From: Hofstenia miamia | Lineage: Eukaryota; Xenacoelomorpha; Acoela | DNA length: 64,000 nucleotides | Assembly (NCBI GenBank): GCA_004352715.1 | Contig: SCFE01000002.1 | Span: 5,630,896 to 5,694,895, forward strand | Reading direction: 5' to 3' | In this document: positions 1-13,300 of the stretch, in pieces | Position numbering within the stretch: the first letter of the stretch is position 1 | How the letters are laid out: each line of letters begins with the position of its first letter | The notes under the pieces: generated by a model | Told to the model about the DNA's origin: nothing | Databases searched by the model: none | The model's input: the letters and a program-made list of their open reading frames with translations, nothing else | Translations under genes and position numbers: made by a program

Positions 1-145
1 TTAAAATGTGTTTTCACTTATTCATAATGGCTATCAATATTTACTGAGCACTTCAGAAAATATATGCAAGCGACGGGTTAACAACATTTACATTTTTTAG
101 CCTAACAAATTTTAATTCACACCATAAATTCACATTTTTGCAAGA
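1..145. repeat. Inverted copy of 39359-39503
   Basis: The first 145 bases are the exact reverse complement of 39359-39503, which begins directly at the right edge of a 1000-N gap. No coding content is seen. It may be a dispersed repeat that continues left of the window, or the same contig end placed twice by the assembler. Confidence 0.9.
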
Positions 146-1235
146 AATTAAACAAATATTAAATTTATAAAACCAAAGTTTTCCACAAAATATATTTCGG
201 CACTAACACGATACAATTTTTTAGAATATATTAAGATGTCTATCTATAAATATTGGACAAAGCTATTAACCTAATAAATATCATTCGGCGTCCGTCCAAT
301 CCTATGATAGCACGCCCCCAAGTTTTATGAACATTTAAAAGTCAATGTTTGATAAGTCGACATTTAAAAGTGGTTGACGCAACATCTGCTTAGAAATTTT
401 CATTTACGCAATATTTAATACTCCAACAATAATTCAATTAGTGATAAACAAATAACCAGTAATTTGTGACATTTTAGCGATTTTCAATCAACCATTGCAT
501 TGTTCTCTTAGAACACTTACATCTTCAAATCACGAATTTTGTAGGTTGTTAAAAAATCTAATACTTGTCAACTAATAAATAATTTGGATCAATTATGCAA
601 CTGGGAGATGAAATGTCAATCTAGGTTTCGACTATTTTAAAAATTCGTGAAAATTAATATTTTACCTTAATAGAAGAATTTAATATAAATTATTTTTTAA
701 AAAAGGTATTCCAATTTGCAAATATTGTTGCGAGATGAATTTTAAATAAATTTACATATCTAAATGTAATTTAAGTTGATGAAAAGATACGACACACGCC
801 TGTCTGTTTTGGGTTGTAGAAGAGGTTCAACCCACCCCTTGGATCAGATATCAACCTTACCATAGATGTTTGTATGTGGTTGCCAAATAGCGTTGAGTTT
901 TTATTTTAGCAAAAAATTATTTCTTCTAACAAATCTCTCTTAAAATAGGAGCTTGATCGTTATAAATTTTTATATAAAATAGCTGTCTTATATCAATTCC
1001 AAAATATCATTTGCAGACATGCATTCTTGTTAAATACCAATGGATTTTCAACAATTTTTGCAAATATGTAAGGATGATAAAAACACTTAAGGAATTATGA
1101 AATATCAATATTTTTTCTATTACTTAAAACAGCGTTGTAGTGATCTTTTCGAACCCAACTACACAAGTAAAATAATAATAAATATATACATTAATATATG
1201 TATATAAAATCATATATATATATATATATATATAT
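146..1235. other. AT-rich non-coding stretch
   Basis: No convincing exon, RNA gene or terminal repeat was found. A (TA)n microsatellite closes the interval at about 1208-1236. Confidence 0.6.
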
Positions 1236-1343
1236 AGTATGGTGTACAGCGAGAGAAATTAATATATTTTCTTATTGAGCAAGTTTGGCCAATTACATTG
1301 TTATTTGATGTACTACACATTACGATTTGCAACCTTTTAACAT
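1236..1343. repeat. 108-bp perfect inverted repeat, left arm
   Basis: This 108-bp segment is repeated exactly in inverted orientation at 2283-2390. Both arms carry a (TA)n tract on the outer side, so the match extends into the microsatellite. The right arm starts at the first base after the N gap 1912-2282, so the repeat may continue into the gap. Confidence 0.9.
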
Positions 1344-1911
1344 CGATCTATTCTGCTATTACTTTTGCAGGATTAAATAATATAAAGGAAGACGTAATGC
1401 AGTCATTTCTTTAAATATTTTCAAGACTGTTAATTATATATTTTTAAAATATAGATAATATTTCCTTTTATGGTACCATATGACTATAATATATATATAT
1501 ATATATAGAACAAATTGTATTCACTTTCACTTTCACAAATATTGCGTACGAGTGTTTGTTCGGCTAATAATTGATGTCCTCATGATTTGATCTTTGTTTG
1601 TAACTAACATAATTTGATGAAACCATTGCGTTTAAATATTATTGTAATGCATATTCCCTACTTTCACTTTTTGCCAGCTTGCATAGGAAAAGTAAGACAT
1701 TTTCTACTTGGTTATGTGTTTTTGCTAACCCGTAGAAAACATAAATAGTAATGAAAAGAAATGAAATGTAAGCTCTTGTGAATGGCAAAAAAACAATGAC
1801 TACAATGCAAAATGCTTTCCTATGGTACTGTTTATGTAAATTTAACCAACCTTAGATTTTTAATTTTGCTCCTTATAACTATATATATATACATGTATAT
1901 ATATATATATA
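1344..1911. other. Non-coding spacer with (TA)n tracts
   Basis: No reading frame with coding character. Short (TA)n tracts lie near 1487-1507 and 1882-1911, the latter running into the N gap. Open frames that cross the N run are artefacts of unknown bases. Confidence 0.6.
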
Positions 1912-2282
1912 NNNNNNNNNNNNNNNNNNNNNNNNNNNNNNNNNNNNNNNNNNNNNNNNNNNNNNNNNNNNNNNNNNNNNNNNNNNNNNNNNNNNNNNNN
2001 NNNNNNNNNNNNNNNNNNNNNNNNNNNNNNNNNNNNNNNNNNNNNNNNNNNNNNNNNNNNNNNNNNNNNNNNNNNNNNNNNNNNNNNNNNNNNNNNNNNN
2101 NNNNNNNNNNNNNNNNNNNNNNNNNNNNNNNNNNNNNNNNNNNNNNNNNNNNNNNNNNNNNNNNNNNNNNNNNNNNNNNNNNNNNNNNNNNNNNNNNNNN
2201 NNNNNNNNNNNNNNNNNNNNNNNNNNNNNNNNNNNNNNNNNNNNNNNNNNNNNNNNNNNNNNNNNNNNNNNNNNNNNNNNNN

Positions 2283-2386
2283 ATGTTAAAAGGTTGCAAA
2301 TCGTAATGTGTAGTACATCAAATAACAATGTAATTGGCCAAACTTGCTCAATAAGAAAATATATTAATTTCTCTCGCTGTACACCA

Positions 2387-2390
<4 letters not shown>
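2283..2390. repeat. 108-bp perfect inverted repeat, right arm
   Basis: Exact reverse complement of 1236-1343, abutting the gap on its left and a (TA)n tract on its right. With the left arm it forms a potential large foldback about 1.15 kb across, gap size permitting. Confidence 0.9.
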
Positions 2391-2429
<39 letters not shown>

Positions 2430-3060
2430 GATATATCATTGTCAAACTCAACACCTAAGTAGTTAATGTATTAACTTACCTGATTGAATTTTTTTTTGTG
2501 AGATTTCTGAATGTTTTAGAAAAAATATAATAAATTATGTTTTTTCAATATTTACTTTCAATTGATTATTTGAGAAATACTTTGTAAATTTTGGATATCT
2601 CTTTGTAGTCTCTTTGTATAATTAAACGCCTATTTCACTACTTATAAGACAAGTATCATCGGCATATTGATAGATATTATTGTTTTTTACCTGTTTGGTT
2701 ACATCATTGACGCAGAGTTATAACTTTGCCCTGAGGTACTCCACGGTTAGTAGAAATATATTTTGACATCTTGCCATTAAGTATAAAACGTTGCTGTTGA
2801 TTTATAAGGAAGTTCATTATTGAATTAATAGCGTTGTTATATTAATCTGCCTTTCAGTATATAGAAATTCATCGAGTTAACAGCTTTGCTCAAATTAAGA
2901 AGTGCAACGCTACTACATTTACTTAGGACTAAAATTTATTTGTTCTAAAATTGAGAAAATTGTATCTTGAGTGCTATAACCATTACGAAATCAAAATGGT
3001 TTTTTCGAAATAATATTTTAAGATAAGAAATACGCGATTATTTGATTTACTTAGTAATTT
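2430..3060 (-). pseudogene. Decayed non-LTR (LINE) reverse transcriptase
   Basis: Minus-strand frames, broken by frameshifts and stops, spell reverse transcriptase landmarks in the right order from high to low coordinates. These are a degenerate LNLSKAVNS-type domain 2 near 2900, GVPQG near 2740-2750, the catalytic QYADDTCLI segment near 2660-2670, and YLGVEFDN near 2450. The family is APE-type non-LTR retrotransposons. Part of the block between GVPQG and VNDV is deleted and no endonuclease is seen. It is a 5'-truncated dead copy, independent of the plus-strand LINE cluster at 26-30 kb. Confidence 0.7.
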
Positions 3061-3290
3061 GTTAAACAATTGAAAGGATTATTAATAAAAATTGTTCTGC
3101 AATTATTTGAGTGTAGAAGGGCACGTTCTTATATAGAGGGCTTAAGTNTCGAAATAATATTTTAAGATAAGAAATACGCGATTATTTGATTTACTTAGTA
3201 ATTTTTTAAACAATTGAAAGGATTATTAATAAAATTTGTTCTGCAATATTTGAGTGTAGAAGGGCACGTTCTTATATAGAGGGCTTAAGT
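3006..3290. repeat. 142-bp direct repeat flanking a single N
   Basis: Bases 3006-3147 and 3149-3290 are near-identical direct copies with a few substitutions and one indel, separated by one N at 3148. The geometry suggests an unmerged contig overlap or haplotype copy rather than a biological tandem. Confidence 0.85.
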
Positions 3291-4534
3291 CCGATTTACT
3301 TAAAAAAGCTTAAAAATTTTTTGTCTATAATAAATTGGTGAAATGCGAATTATTATTAATACTATAAATGATAATAATCCATTTACCATTTACCATTATT
3401 GGGTGCTCAATGCAAATGCCATTCGTGATAAATATTTTTTTCTGACAAAATAGCGCTTTCAATAGTTTCATTACTAACAACTAGAATAAAATCTTTGATT
3501 TTTAGTAAAGTTATCTTAGCCTGTGGTTGAGTACTGCGAATATTTTTTGTGTACCGGAGTGCATGTTTGGCTATTAAAATATTAGACACGAATATTTGAA
3601 TATTTGATTGAACCAGCTCTTTTAAATCCTGGTTGAACTAAATTTGACAAAGTTTGTGACAAATTTACTTAGCCTGGCCTCCGGTGGTTAGTTTTTCAGA
3701 ACACAAAGCGATATTGCTCCCAATTCTCCTCCTAGCAAAATAGGAACATTATATAATTTTAGCACTTCCACCTATCTAACTCTGGATTGGATTATGATAT
3801 TAAAACGAAAATTTGCAGCAAGATTATGCAATTTTCAATTTTCAGAAATCTGAGGCCATCTTATTTTTATTGACGTTATCAGATCAAAACAAGTGAGTAA
3901 TTTTTGAAATATTTCTTTTTTCAAAAATAAAAATAATAAAATTAATTAGAATTAATTTTTACCTTACAAATATAATTTTCTTGTTATTGTATATATTTTT
4001 TTAACTCTAGCAATAACAATAAGTTTTTGGAAAAATTGGAATAGTATACCATACATAAATTTAAAATTTTTATTCGGGGGTTATGAAAAGTGAGGAAAAG
4101 TACAAAAGTCTGACTAATCAAGCTCCACAAGTTTTCTGCAAAAATCAAAAGTTCAATAGCGGATAGAAAATCCTTTCCCTACGCCTAGTAAGGTTAAGCA
4201 AAACAAACAATATAAACCTTAGACTAAGAGGCACTTACGATATATAAAAGGTCATGCTTTGCACATTAATTTGTGTAAAATATATTCGAATTATTAGTTT
4301 AGGATGTATTTGCAACACTGTAAAAATATTAATGGTAGTACAACCAAATTCGTTTACAAGTGACAATAATTGCTCAGATACCATAAAAAATTTTACATGT
4401 TGCATTCATGGGAACGGTACACACTAGTGTATTTGAGATGTTAATAGTTCTCTTGATATTTTATTAATTATAGGAAATGTTTAGTTAAAGAAAATAAATA
4501 AAGATTTATTATCAATTTTATAAAAGTGTAATCG
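3291..4534. other. AT-rich stretch, nothing recognised
   Basis: Only short, compositionally AT-driven open frames. No terminal repeats, RNA genes or domain motifs were seen. Confidence 0.5.
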
Positions 4535-4966
4535 TTATGAGTAAAACAATGAATTGACCACAGCATAAAGTCTCAAAGCAAACTTACTGGGGTAAACTTC
4601 AATAAAGTCGAAATCAATTATTTGAAATAAATATTCTATGCCAAGATCCTTGCTTGAAAGATCAGTGATGACCTCCACGAACATTCTGAAACGATGTTTT
4701 TTGTGTCTTATGCCACAAAATAAAGAAACATTTGTACCATAGTGCTTAGAAAGTTCTTGGCAATGCTGTTTGTTGCCTTCTAGCATACACTTGAGTTTGG
4801 GCAAAAAGTGATGATCCTTAGTTATCTCTAACACAGTTGTGACACTGTTGATTTCTTCACAGAACCTGTGACCAATAAATTTCGCAATAAATGGTTGTCC
4901 AAGCAGCATTGCATATTCATGGCGATCATTCCAAGGTAGAAGCTTCTCCATTAACACTTCATAAAA
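4535..4966 (-). CDS. Unrecognised exon, about 145 codons
   Basis: An open minus-strand frame ends with a stop at 4535. A plausible splice acceptor (TTGAAATTCAG) lies just upstream, near 4967, and opens the frame at FYEVLMEKLLPW. There is no good ATG at its head, so it reads best as the 3'-terminal exon of a spliced gene rather than a whole gene. The composition is less AT-driven than its surroundings: mixed charged and hydrophobic residues, several Cys and His, and a helical-looking tail (YLFQIIDFDFIEVYP). I do not recognise the family, and the upstream exons were not found. The alternatives are a degraded transposon ORF or chance, though 140 clean codons in AT-rich DNA make chance less likely. 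Confidence 0.4.
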   Translation of the reverse strand, partial: FYEVLMEKLLPWNDRHEYAMLLGQPFIAKFIGHRFCEEINSVTTVLEITKDHHFLPKLKCMLEGNKQHCQELSKHYGTNVSLFCGIRHKKHRFRMFVEVITDLSSKDLGIEYLFQIIDFDFIEVYPSKFALRLYAVVNSLFYS

Positions 4967-6317
4967 GACTGAATTTCAAATACACTCACATTTTATTGGC
5001 TGCAAGAATTCTTTAAAAAATCTCATTAGTCGAAATCAATCATTGAAAAAATTCCAGCAACGCTTTGCGTTGGCTAACAATAACGCCGATCACCACATTA
5101 TATGATACATTTAGAAGTATTAATTGCATTACAGCCTTTTGTCAATTCCCTACTGTTATGTAATTCACAACATAATCGTTTGTCTGTGAGAACAACTCAA
5201 GTATTTTTCAAATTACAAAGAAATATCTATTTATAACTATAATATTAATAGGAATATAAAATCTAGAGGAATTATTGCATTGCTTAAAATAATATTGAAA
5301 TTTAGGCTAGGCAAATAACTAGCCGTTCTTTCTGATAATATTTATTCAAATTATAATGGTTCCTTACACAATAATGTCCTGATTCACGAAGAAGTAAACT
5401 CCTATGTTTATCTAAATTTTATTAAAAATGCATTATTATGTCTTTACGAAATTTACTTTAAAAATCAACCTCGTTTTAGAAGTATACAAAATGAATCACT
5501 GAGTTTTCAAATGTATTGGGCACGATTTTTCTAGTTATGTTTTCATTCTTTTGAGATTTACAAGGTGATAGTGGGCATAGGCGGCGCGCACTGGGGCAAG
5601 AGGTGAGTAGATTGAATTGACTAGATTTTTATCAAGTGGAAATTCCAAATTTCTTAGTAATACTTGATTTAAATAAATTTAAAATGTATTAAGTATTGCG
5701 CTAAATGTATTGAATCATATTTTTAATGCATGAAACTCATTTATTGATTTGAAATTCTGATGTATAAAATACGCAAGTAATTCTTAGGTGAATAAATCTT
5801 GTTTTCTAGATCGTTTAAATCCTTAACGGTTAAAAAATGTTAAAATAAATTTCAGTTAAACGAAGTATGGGGTAACAAAGTTACCCCAATTTAAAAAAGC
5901 TTAAAACTCTATAAATAAATTTTTACATATGAAAATTTGTAAATTCCTTCTTTAGCTTTTAAGCAAAAATAATTCTTAGACGCTTTACCTAAAAATCTTA
6001 CTTTAATTTGCAAGCTATTTTTACAATTAAAGCTTTTGATCCAAGAATTGGAGGCAGATTAAATTTATACCGCTACCCTCACCAAGGCCCACATTTTCAA
6101 GAAATTTGATTTGCTGACGACAAACAATGTTTTGAATGCATTTATCCCAGACAATATAATTTCAGGCTGAATTCGAACCTTTCCCTTAATTTCCTCGCAA
6201 TCATTTCAATTAGTTTTGTCTGCAGTAAACATGCAATAGAAAAGGAAATACTAATTTGATTAGATGCATAGTAATTGGCTTAATTTAGTCAGGGGATAAT
6301 ATGGTAATCTGTTCACC
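4967..6317. other. Non-coding stretch with palindromic repeat
   Basis: No gene found. It contains one of two copies of a perfect 19-bp palindromic motif (5869-5887) and a short GC-richer patch near 5575-5610 that I cannot assign. Confidence 0.5.
5869..5887. repeat. 19-bp palindrome, copy 1
   Basis: GGGGTAACAAAGTTACCCC has 8-bp arms and a 3-bp loop. The identical 19-mer recurs at 7992-8010 in a different flanking context. It may be the centre or the terminus of a small dispersed element. Confidence 0.8.
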
Positions 6318-6325
6318 CTATAGAC

Positions 6326-6713
6326 CAGGCCCGTAGCCCGCATTATCACCTAAGAGGGGGGGGGTTGATGCGCATTTAGTAGGGGTTGATGGGAATTTCG
6401 ACTTTCTTTATAATATTTTTAATATAATTTTACCAGGTATGAACATCATTTTATTTTTATTGCATCCATGGGCGTACGTGAATTTTCTGAATTGTGAGGT
6501 CATCTAGTATAGTAATCAAATAAATTACCAAAGGCGGGGTGAAGCCCCGCGAAAATTTTTTAAAAATATAGACAAAATAGACCTTAGAATTGCATTATTA
6601 GGAGCAATGTTACAACAAATGAATTAACAAATTTTATTTTTTTCATAGCTTTGTTGCTTGACATTCCAGGAGGGTTCAACCCCTCTTAAACCCCCTCCAT
6701 GGCTACGGGCCTG
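6326..6713. mobile_element. hAT-type MITE (388 bp) with TSD
   Basis: The element begins CAGGCCCGTAGCC and ends with the reverse complement GGCTACGGGCCTG. It is flanked by CTATAGAC (6318-6325) and CTATAGCC (6714-6721), an 8-bp target-site duplication with one mismatch. An 8-bp duplication and CAG...CTG termini are typical of hAT DNA transposons. The G-rich left subterminal and C-rich right subterminal regions add imperfect inverted symmetry. There is no transposase ORF, so it is non-autonomous. Confidence 0.8.
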
Positions 6714-6721
6714 CTATAGCC

Positions 6722-9382
6722 CGTGTACATGAATTTTGAACTAGACAGTAGTTAACTGTAATACTCATTCTCATACACATTTTGACAAAATCAAAGAATC
6801 TTTCTTATAGTGACAGGTTTCCATCAAAATTAATATGTGTTATAAGAACCATGTGTACAACCAAATATCAATATCTATACAAACACAAATACTAAAACAC
6901 AAATGACTTCATATTTGCTATAATTAGCTAAATTTATACCTTCGTACTCGCTCACATAACTATGGGCAAATTTGCATGGTTTGGTCATGTTTCGGCTCAA
7001 ACAGTAACGATTGTACGCAGTTAACTTACAAGCAGTCTGTGAGGCGGCCTGTCCCAAGCTCAACTATAATATATTTAAACACAATCGTGATATTCTAATA
7101 GTTTTTCATTGATTTTCAGGTTGGAATGAAGAAGAAAAGAGTGATTTATGTTTTTCATATAAAACGAAAGGACTACATTTATTGTTACCATTTCATTCAC
7201 ATTGATACGGAAAGTCGCTTCATTCATACAAATCTTTTCTTCATCATGGTAACACAAAACACTGGTGAACCTTGTTTTCTTAAATTGAAATCATGTAAAT
7301 TATAAGCTTCAGCTACTATATACAATCAAATAAATGCTTCAAGATCAGGTCTATCTATTTGCTTCCAATGAATTGAATGCATCTCTGAATAAATCAGTCC
7401 CACTAAATTTTGACGAGCTTACAAGTTAGTATAACGAATGCAGTCCTTTAAGATTTCGTCCTTTCCATAAATATATCTATAGAATATGATCGTTTCACAT
7501 TCTATACAAGATTTGGTGCACTTTGTTGTTTATTTTATTGGAAATTGAAGACCATAATCTGCTTAATGAACTAAATTGCACTTCCTCTTCTTAATAGTTA
7601 GTAGAACTTTAAAAATTCAAAATTTTCTCTTCTAAGTCAACCCCTGTTGTATCAAAATTGAGAAATCTCTTCTATATTTAAGGTTTAATTGTGATTTTCA
7701 ATTTTATCTAGCTTCTGACTTCTTATATATATATAATATATATTAAATTCAAATCCCTGGAGTCCTAAAATGGATATAGCATTTTCTCAAATTGTCTTCT
7801 TCACGTAGCAATTAAAATATGCAAAAATCTTAGGAGTTTGAATTTCACAATATAGATGTTTTTTGGGGTACGATCTAAATGAATATTAATAAAATTTTCA
7901 TGAAATCACAGCATTAGAGTTTTTCAAGCATGACATTACTATAAAAAACTAGCAATCATTCTAAAGCAACAGTTTTAAGCGGTTTAATTTCGGGGTAACA
8001 AAGTTACCCCAAAACTTAGTCTATTGATGTTTTTTGTTGAATCTAAATAAGCAGTTAGGATGGCTCCCATATTCTCCAAGCAAAAAGTAATTAAAAAATG
8101 GGGAAAAGTCACAAAATATCACGTTCCTCCTATTTGATTTGAGCTCAAAATCCTATTCTAGTTGTTGTTGGAGTAACAGAATTGCCTCAAACTTAATTTA
8201 ACTATTAAAAAATGTTAAAATTTGAATTAATATCTGGAAAATATTGGTGATATTTTAAAATCTTCCATTTAAAATGTAGTATATCAGATATAAAGTGATT
8301 CATATTATTGATATGGTAAATATTGATTTCAAAATAGTTTAGTGGTAGAAAATAACAAACCATAGGCTTATATTCTTACATTTTCCACATGGGATGGGAA
8401 ACTAAAGGAGATTCTTACTTCGGATAATCAACTGCTTGGAAAATAAGATCTCCTCTCCTTGTTCTCTTTCAATTAAATGATTAAATTTCCTCAAAAATAA
8501 TGAAATATTTTTTCAATAAAAACACGTTCAAAAAATTTTTTGCATTTTCTTTAAGAAATTTCTCGCGGCATCCTTATAGCTGCCGTTTATAATTCAATGA
8601 AAGATTAGTCTTTTTCACTTTTAATATCTTGCAACTTAAAAATTTTAACTTTTATATGAATAGAAATTTATCTGGAAAAATTTTTGAATAATCATGTCGA
8701 TCTCTAAATACAGTTACACTGAAGACTCAAAAAAATCTAAATCATAAGAAAAGGAAAACCTCGTGTCAATTTATGTTTGCCTGAAGAGCATCTACAAAGC
8801 TCTTTGCTCCATTTCCATCACAGGGGAGTTATTGTAAATTTATAATGTTTGCAGTTTGATTCACACCGCATTGATTTTCTTATATGGGATCAAAGTTTTT
8901 GCAATGTCATCAACGGAGATAAAATGCTGATAAGATTCACTTCGCGAATTGCTTTTCAATGCTTTTATCTTCAATCGAAAGAAACTTTGCATTATGATGC
9001 AGCAATAAAATTTATTTATATGGAAATTGTGGCTAAGAGTTAAAATCTCTTTTCAAGTGTGTAAAGAGAAAACAAAATTTTGCATTGCGATTTATTTGAT
9101 TTTCAATTAATGACTATTTCTTTTTATTGCGTCTTCTGATTAGACTGCAATCGGCCCGAATTTACATTAGTTATTAAATTTTCTACTTTTTTGTAATATA
9201 TTTTGGTTAAATCTGACCGTTCGACTCAAACTGATATATAAAATTGAACAGTGCTTGAGTCCAAAACTTAAGCACGTTCACAAATCTAGTCAGCATGCAT
9301 GCAATTTTCCACATCAGATATTCATATATGTCAATTTCGCGATCATTGTAAAAATATGATCACAATTATACAAGGACAACTA

Positions 9383-9416
<34 letters not shown>

Positions 9417-10303
9417 GTTTTAAGGGGGCGCATCCAATTTATAGCTATCGACAGTTCAACTGTGTTAATCACGATTATCAGAATTGATATTTTAAACAAC
9501 TTAAATATATAAAAATACTTTCACTAGAAATGCTATTACTACATGTATGTAGCATTTATTATTCTGGATCTGCCCCATAAGGCGTAGTTAAATATTGATT
9601 TTGTAGAATATGTTGCAATTTGAATTTAATAAAGCAAAAATGATATCTTCAAATTACCAAAATCTAACATCTGCAGCTAACAAAATTTTTAACAGTTTGA
9701 AGAGTAACGATTATCCCCAAAAATTGATCAAGAAATATTGCATTATTTTCAAAGGACATCCCTATGTACGTTCCCGGAAAAAGCATTGATAAACCAAGAC
9801 TGATGTGTTCATCTAAAAATTCCTCATATAGAAAATCAAGAACTAAATTTACAGAAAAAAATAGAGTAATGAATGCCAATTTAAAAAAGACAAAGATCAT
9901 TTCAATATTTACATCAGACAAAACAAAATATATCTTTGAAAGTAAAGACCAAATCACAAAAAAATAACATCCTTCTTAGTTTATGCACATAAATGTGATG
10001 ATTGGAAAAGCGAAGCGACAAGAATTAAGGAACAAGTAAATAGGTACCTACAATTCGAATTTTTATGCACAAACATTAACCATTAAAAGAAAGTTTTTAC
10101 TACCGACTAAAATCATAATATCATAAAATAGGAAAAACACAAATGATTAAACAATCAAACAAAGGTCAGTTATTAAATAATCAACTAAGCATAATATCAT
10201 TGAATATATTGAATGTAGTCTAATGTAAACATATTTAGTTTTTTTGAAATGAACGAAACTAATCTATCCATTTCTTAGCGTCTATTTAGAATATCAATAT
10301 TGA

Positions 10304-10337
<34 letters not shown>

Positions 10338-13300
10338 TCTAACCCTATACCTGATTACTGATTTTCTCTTAGTCATTTGGATTTAATGAATTTGCGGGAA
10401 TATGAAGCTTCTGCATTTATCTACTCAGCCACACCCGTTTTATCCATATTTCAATCAAAATATAGTTACAGTGATATCATTTGATGCATGTGCTTACATC
10501 TTTCTTTGAAAGTCAAGATACTATCCAACGAAAAAGATTATATGGCATATACATTTACTGCAAGCAAAATACATACAATTTTACAAGTTTGTAAGTTATA
10601 TGTAAACAACAGGTTTCCTTAGACATTGCCACTAAACTTGCTGCTTTGTTCTTTGCAAGAGCCACAGTTAATCCCACCTCACATTTGCTTATCAAAATGC
10701 CTAGAGCCATTATGATTCTAAATATTCTCCCGTTATATTTGGTTGATTACAAATTTAAAATTCGTGGATAGCGTTACAAATGAAATTATATCTATTTTAT
10801 ATTATATTACAAAAAAGTCAATAAAATATATGGAAAATCAAGAAGTTGTAATGATGTACAAAGCAAAAGTTCAAGGCACTGCAACATCAAATAAAAAAGA
10901 ATATTGTATTTTTTTTCAATTGTAACTTGAAATTTTGCTTATCGTGCATTTTTGCTTAAATTTTCACAACTAGTTTACAGGGCTTAAACCCCAGTTACAG
11001 TGAGAAATTATAAATATCATGAGCATTTGAAATAATAAACTATTTTCTCTTTGCGTCCTTGTAATATGGCAGCTACGCCATTAATTTGCATAGAACAAAT
11101 AAAAAATTTTTCTGCTTTTTATAACAGCAATAACTTTATTTTTTGTTCTACAATCAAATTAACTTCGAAATATGTCAATAATCGATACTTCTCCAATGAA
11201 CAATCAAACACACGAATGTCAAACTGGTCTATTGAAACGTAGAAAACTGACACTTGCTGTGAAAATATCAACATATATTCAATAAAAATAGAAATCATAA
11301 AGCCCAATGTTTTGATACCTCTGGCATTTGAATGCATCTATTTTGAATCAAACATGTTAATTGACTGAAATTCTTGGCATGAAATTTAAATAAATGGAAT
11401 GTTTGATCATTATTGTGAATATTATGAAATATGTACGTAAAGAGGTACAAAGTGGAATGCCTTTGTTATGTTTCCAACATTGATTTTGATTGATTAAATC
11501 AAACAATTTTTTGTAAAAAACATTAAACACATTTTTAGGGTCTATTCTTACAATTTTGCAGGGCTTTGCTCCGGTTTTGGTTACTCAGCTTGGTCACAAC
11601 TGAAATGTCCCTCCTGTCACGAAATCGTACAACCCTGAAGATTATAAATATGTAGATGTAACTGATTTCAATGGTTATCTACATCCGCCTCAATTTGCTC
11701 ATATATTTATAATCTTCGCAAAATGCGTCCATATTTGAATTATTTTTTTCATTTGTTTTATTAATAATGGCAAGTGAGATACAAATTTTTTTAAATGACT
11801 ACTTCGAAATCTGTGAAATTTTAACTACTCTTTGGCAAATATTTAAAGTATCACAAATACATGTATATTTTAATTTGTGTATTGATAAATTATTTTGTAC
11901 GTTACTAAAAGCAGTCCTAACACAATACATGCATTTCTATTACCGGTTCATGATTTGAATTATAAAAAACTAAAACCTAACACAATTCAATTTTTTTTAA
12001 AAAACATACATAATTGTCGTTGTCGTCTTTTAAGTGCATCAACGCAGAAGTATTAAATTTTAATAATAATTGGAAAAACTCATAGGCATTTTATAAAACA
12101 ATATGAAATTGGAAATCAAGCAATAATCATAAATTGTACTACAATAAATAAAACTATAGTAGCATCAAATATTCACAAGGTTTGGAAACCTTCATTGAAA
12201 AAATGCATTGTCTGCAGATAATGACATTTCATTTACCAAATACAGTTTTTGCTTTGAGAATTTAAAAGTCCATTAACAATTTCTACTTTTAACGTAATCA
12301 CGAGGGACCGGAAAATAGTTGGCAAGAACCCTCAAAATAGTCACTATATAGTTTTCAAATGTGTCTAAAATAGTATTAATAATTGATGTAAGAAAATTTA
12401 AAAGTTAGTTGTAAAATGGTTCTACAATATGTAGAAATATCAAGTAAGCTGCATATTTACAACATCATTAGACTTCAAATAAAAACGAACTGTACAAAAA
12501 CACAATCGATCTAACTTCAAAACGGCATGAATAGGCATTTTGATTACAGTTTTTTCAAGTTATGCTGCTCCTATGAAATAGTTTTAATGAATTTGGACAA
12601 TGATGTACATCTTCAGCACATATTTTGTATACATGTCGCCAACTAATATAGTTGCTGAAAAGTTCCAAAGTAGAATTAAAGAGTGAAAAATTGTTGATGC
12701 TAAAATTAGCAGATGGGCCTTACTATATATTTTTAGCTTTCGTCAAAAAAAAGTTCGTAATAATCACTAGGGCTACTCAAAGTTTATAAGTCAATACGGT
12801 CAAAATTAAGTATAAAATAACACTTTTTAAAAATAGAGTCAAAATTAGCAATTTCTGAAGTAAAGTCAAATGTATGCACTCAGTTTTTAGAAGTTAGTTG
12901 TTTCTTAGAAACTGGTCACTGTTTTTCTCCCTGATTTCATATTTCTAAGAAATTTACGCAATGATAAACCAGTGGGTGATCGTAGATGGCGTAAAATGAT
13001 GGGAGAACCAGAATGCCAAATTATGGTAAAATCTACAAGGTGAGAATTATGGAAATTGTGCGCGACTTTCCAACTGAGTTTATATGTACCACAAATGATA
13101 AATTGGTTTGAACTTGTGCAATGAATCAATCCGTCACGAAAACAATTTTTTTATATAAATCCGTAGCAACTCGGCAACCTACAAGCCACATATTGACACG
13201 AGTTCACAGCAAGGTTCATCAAGACAGCAACCTTTATTGCTCATTCGGAAAATACTTTGCTGAAAAGCAGAAAAGACATTTTTGGCAGACCACATACCAT

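Noticed and set aside
1812-2328. Open frames crossing the N gap
   Set aside because: They consist mostly of unknown residues plus TA-repeat translation. The same applies to frames across the gaps at 28.0, 30.0, 38.4, 40.3 and 42.2 kb.
9664-9957. 97-codon hydrophobic minus-strand frame
   Set aside because: No ATG context, domain or splice support. An overlapping plus-strand frame of similar size shows this patch is simply stop-poor.
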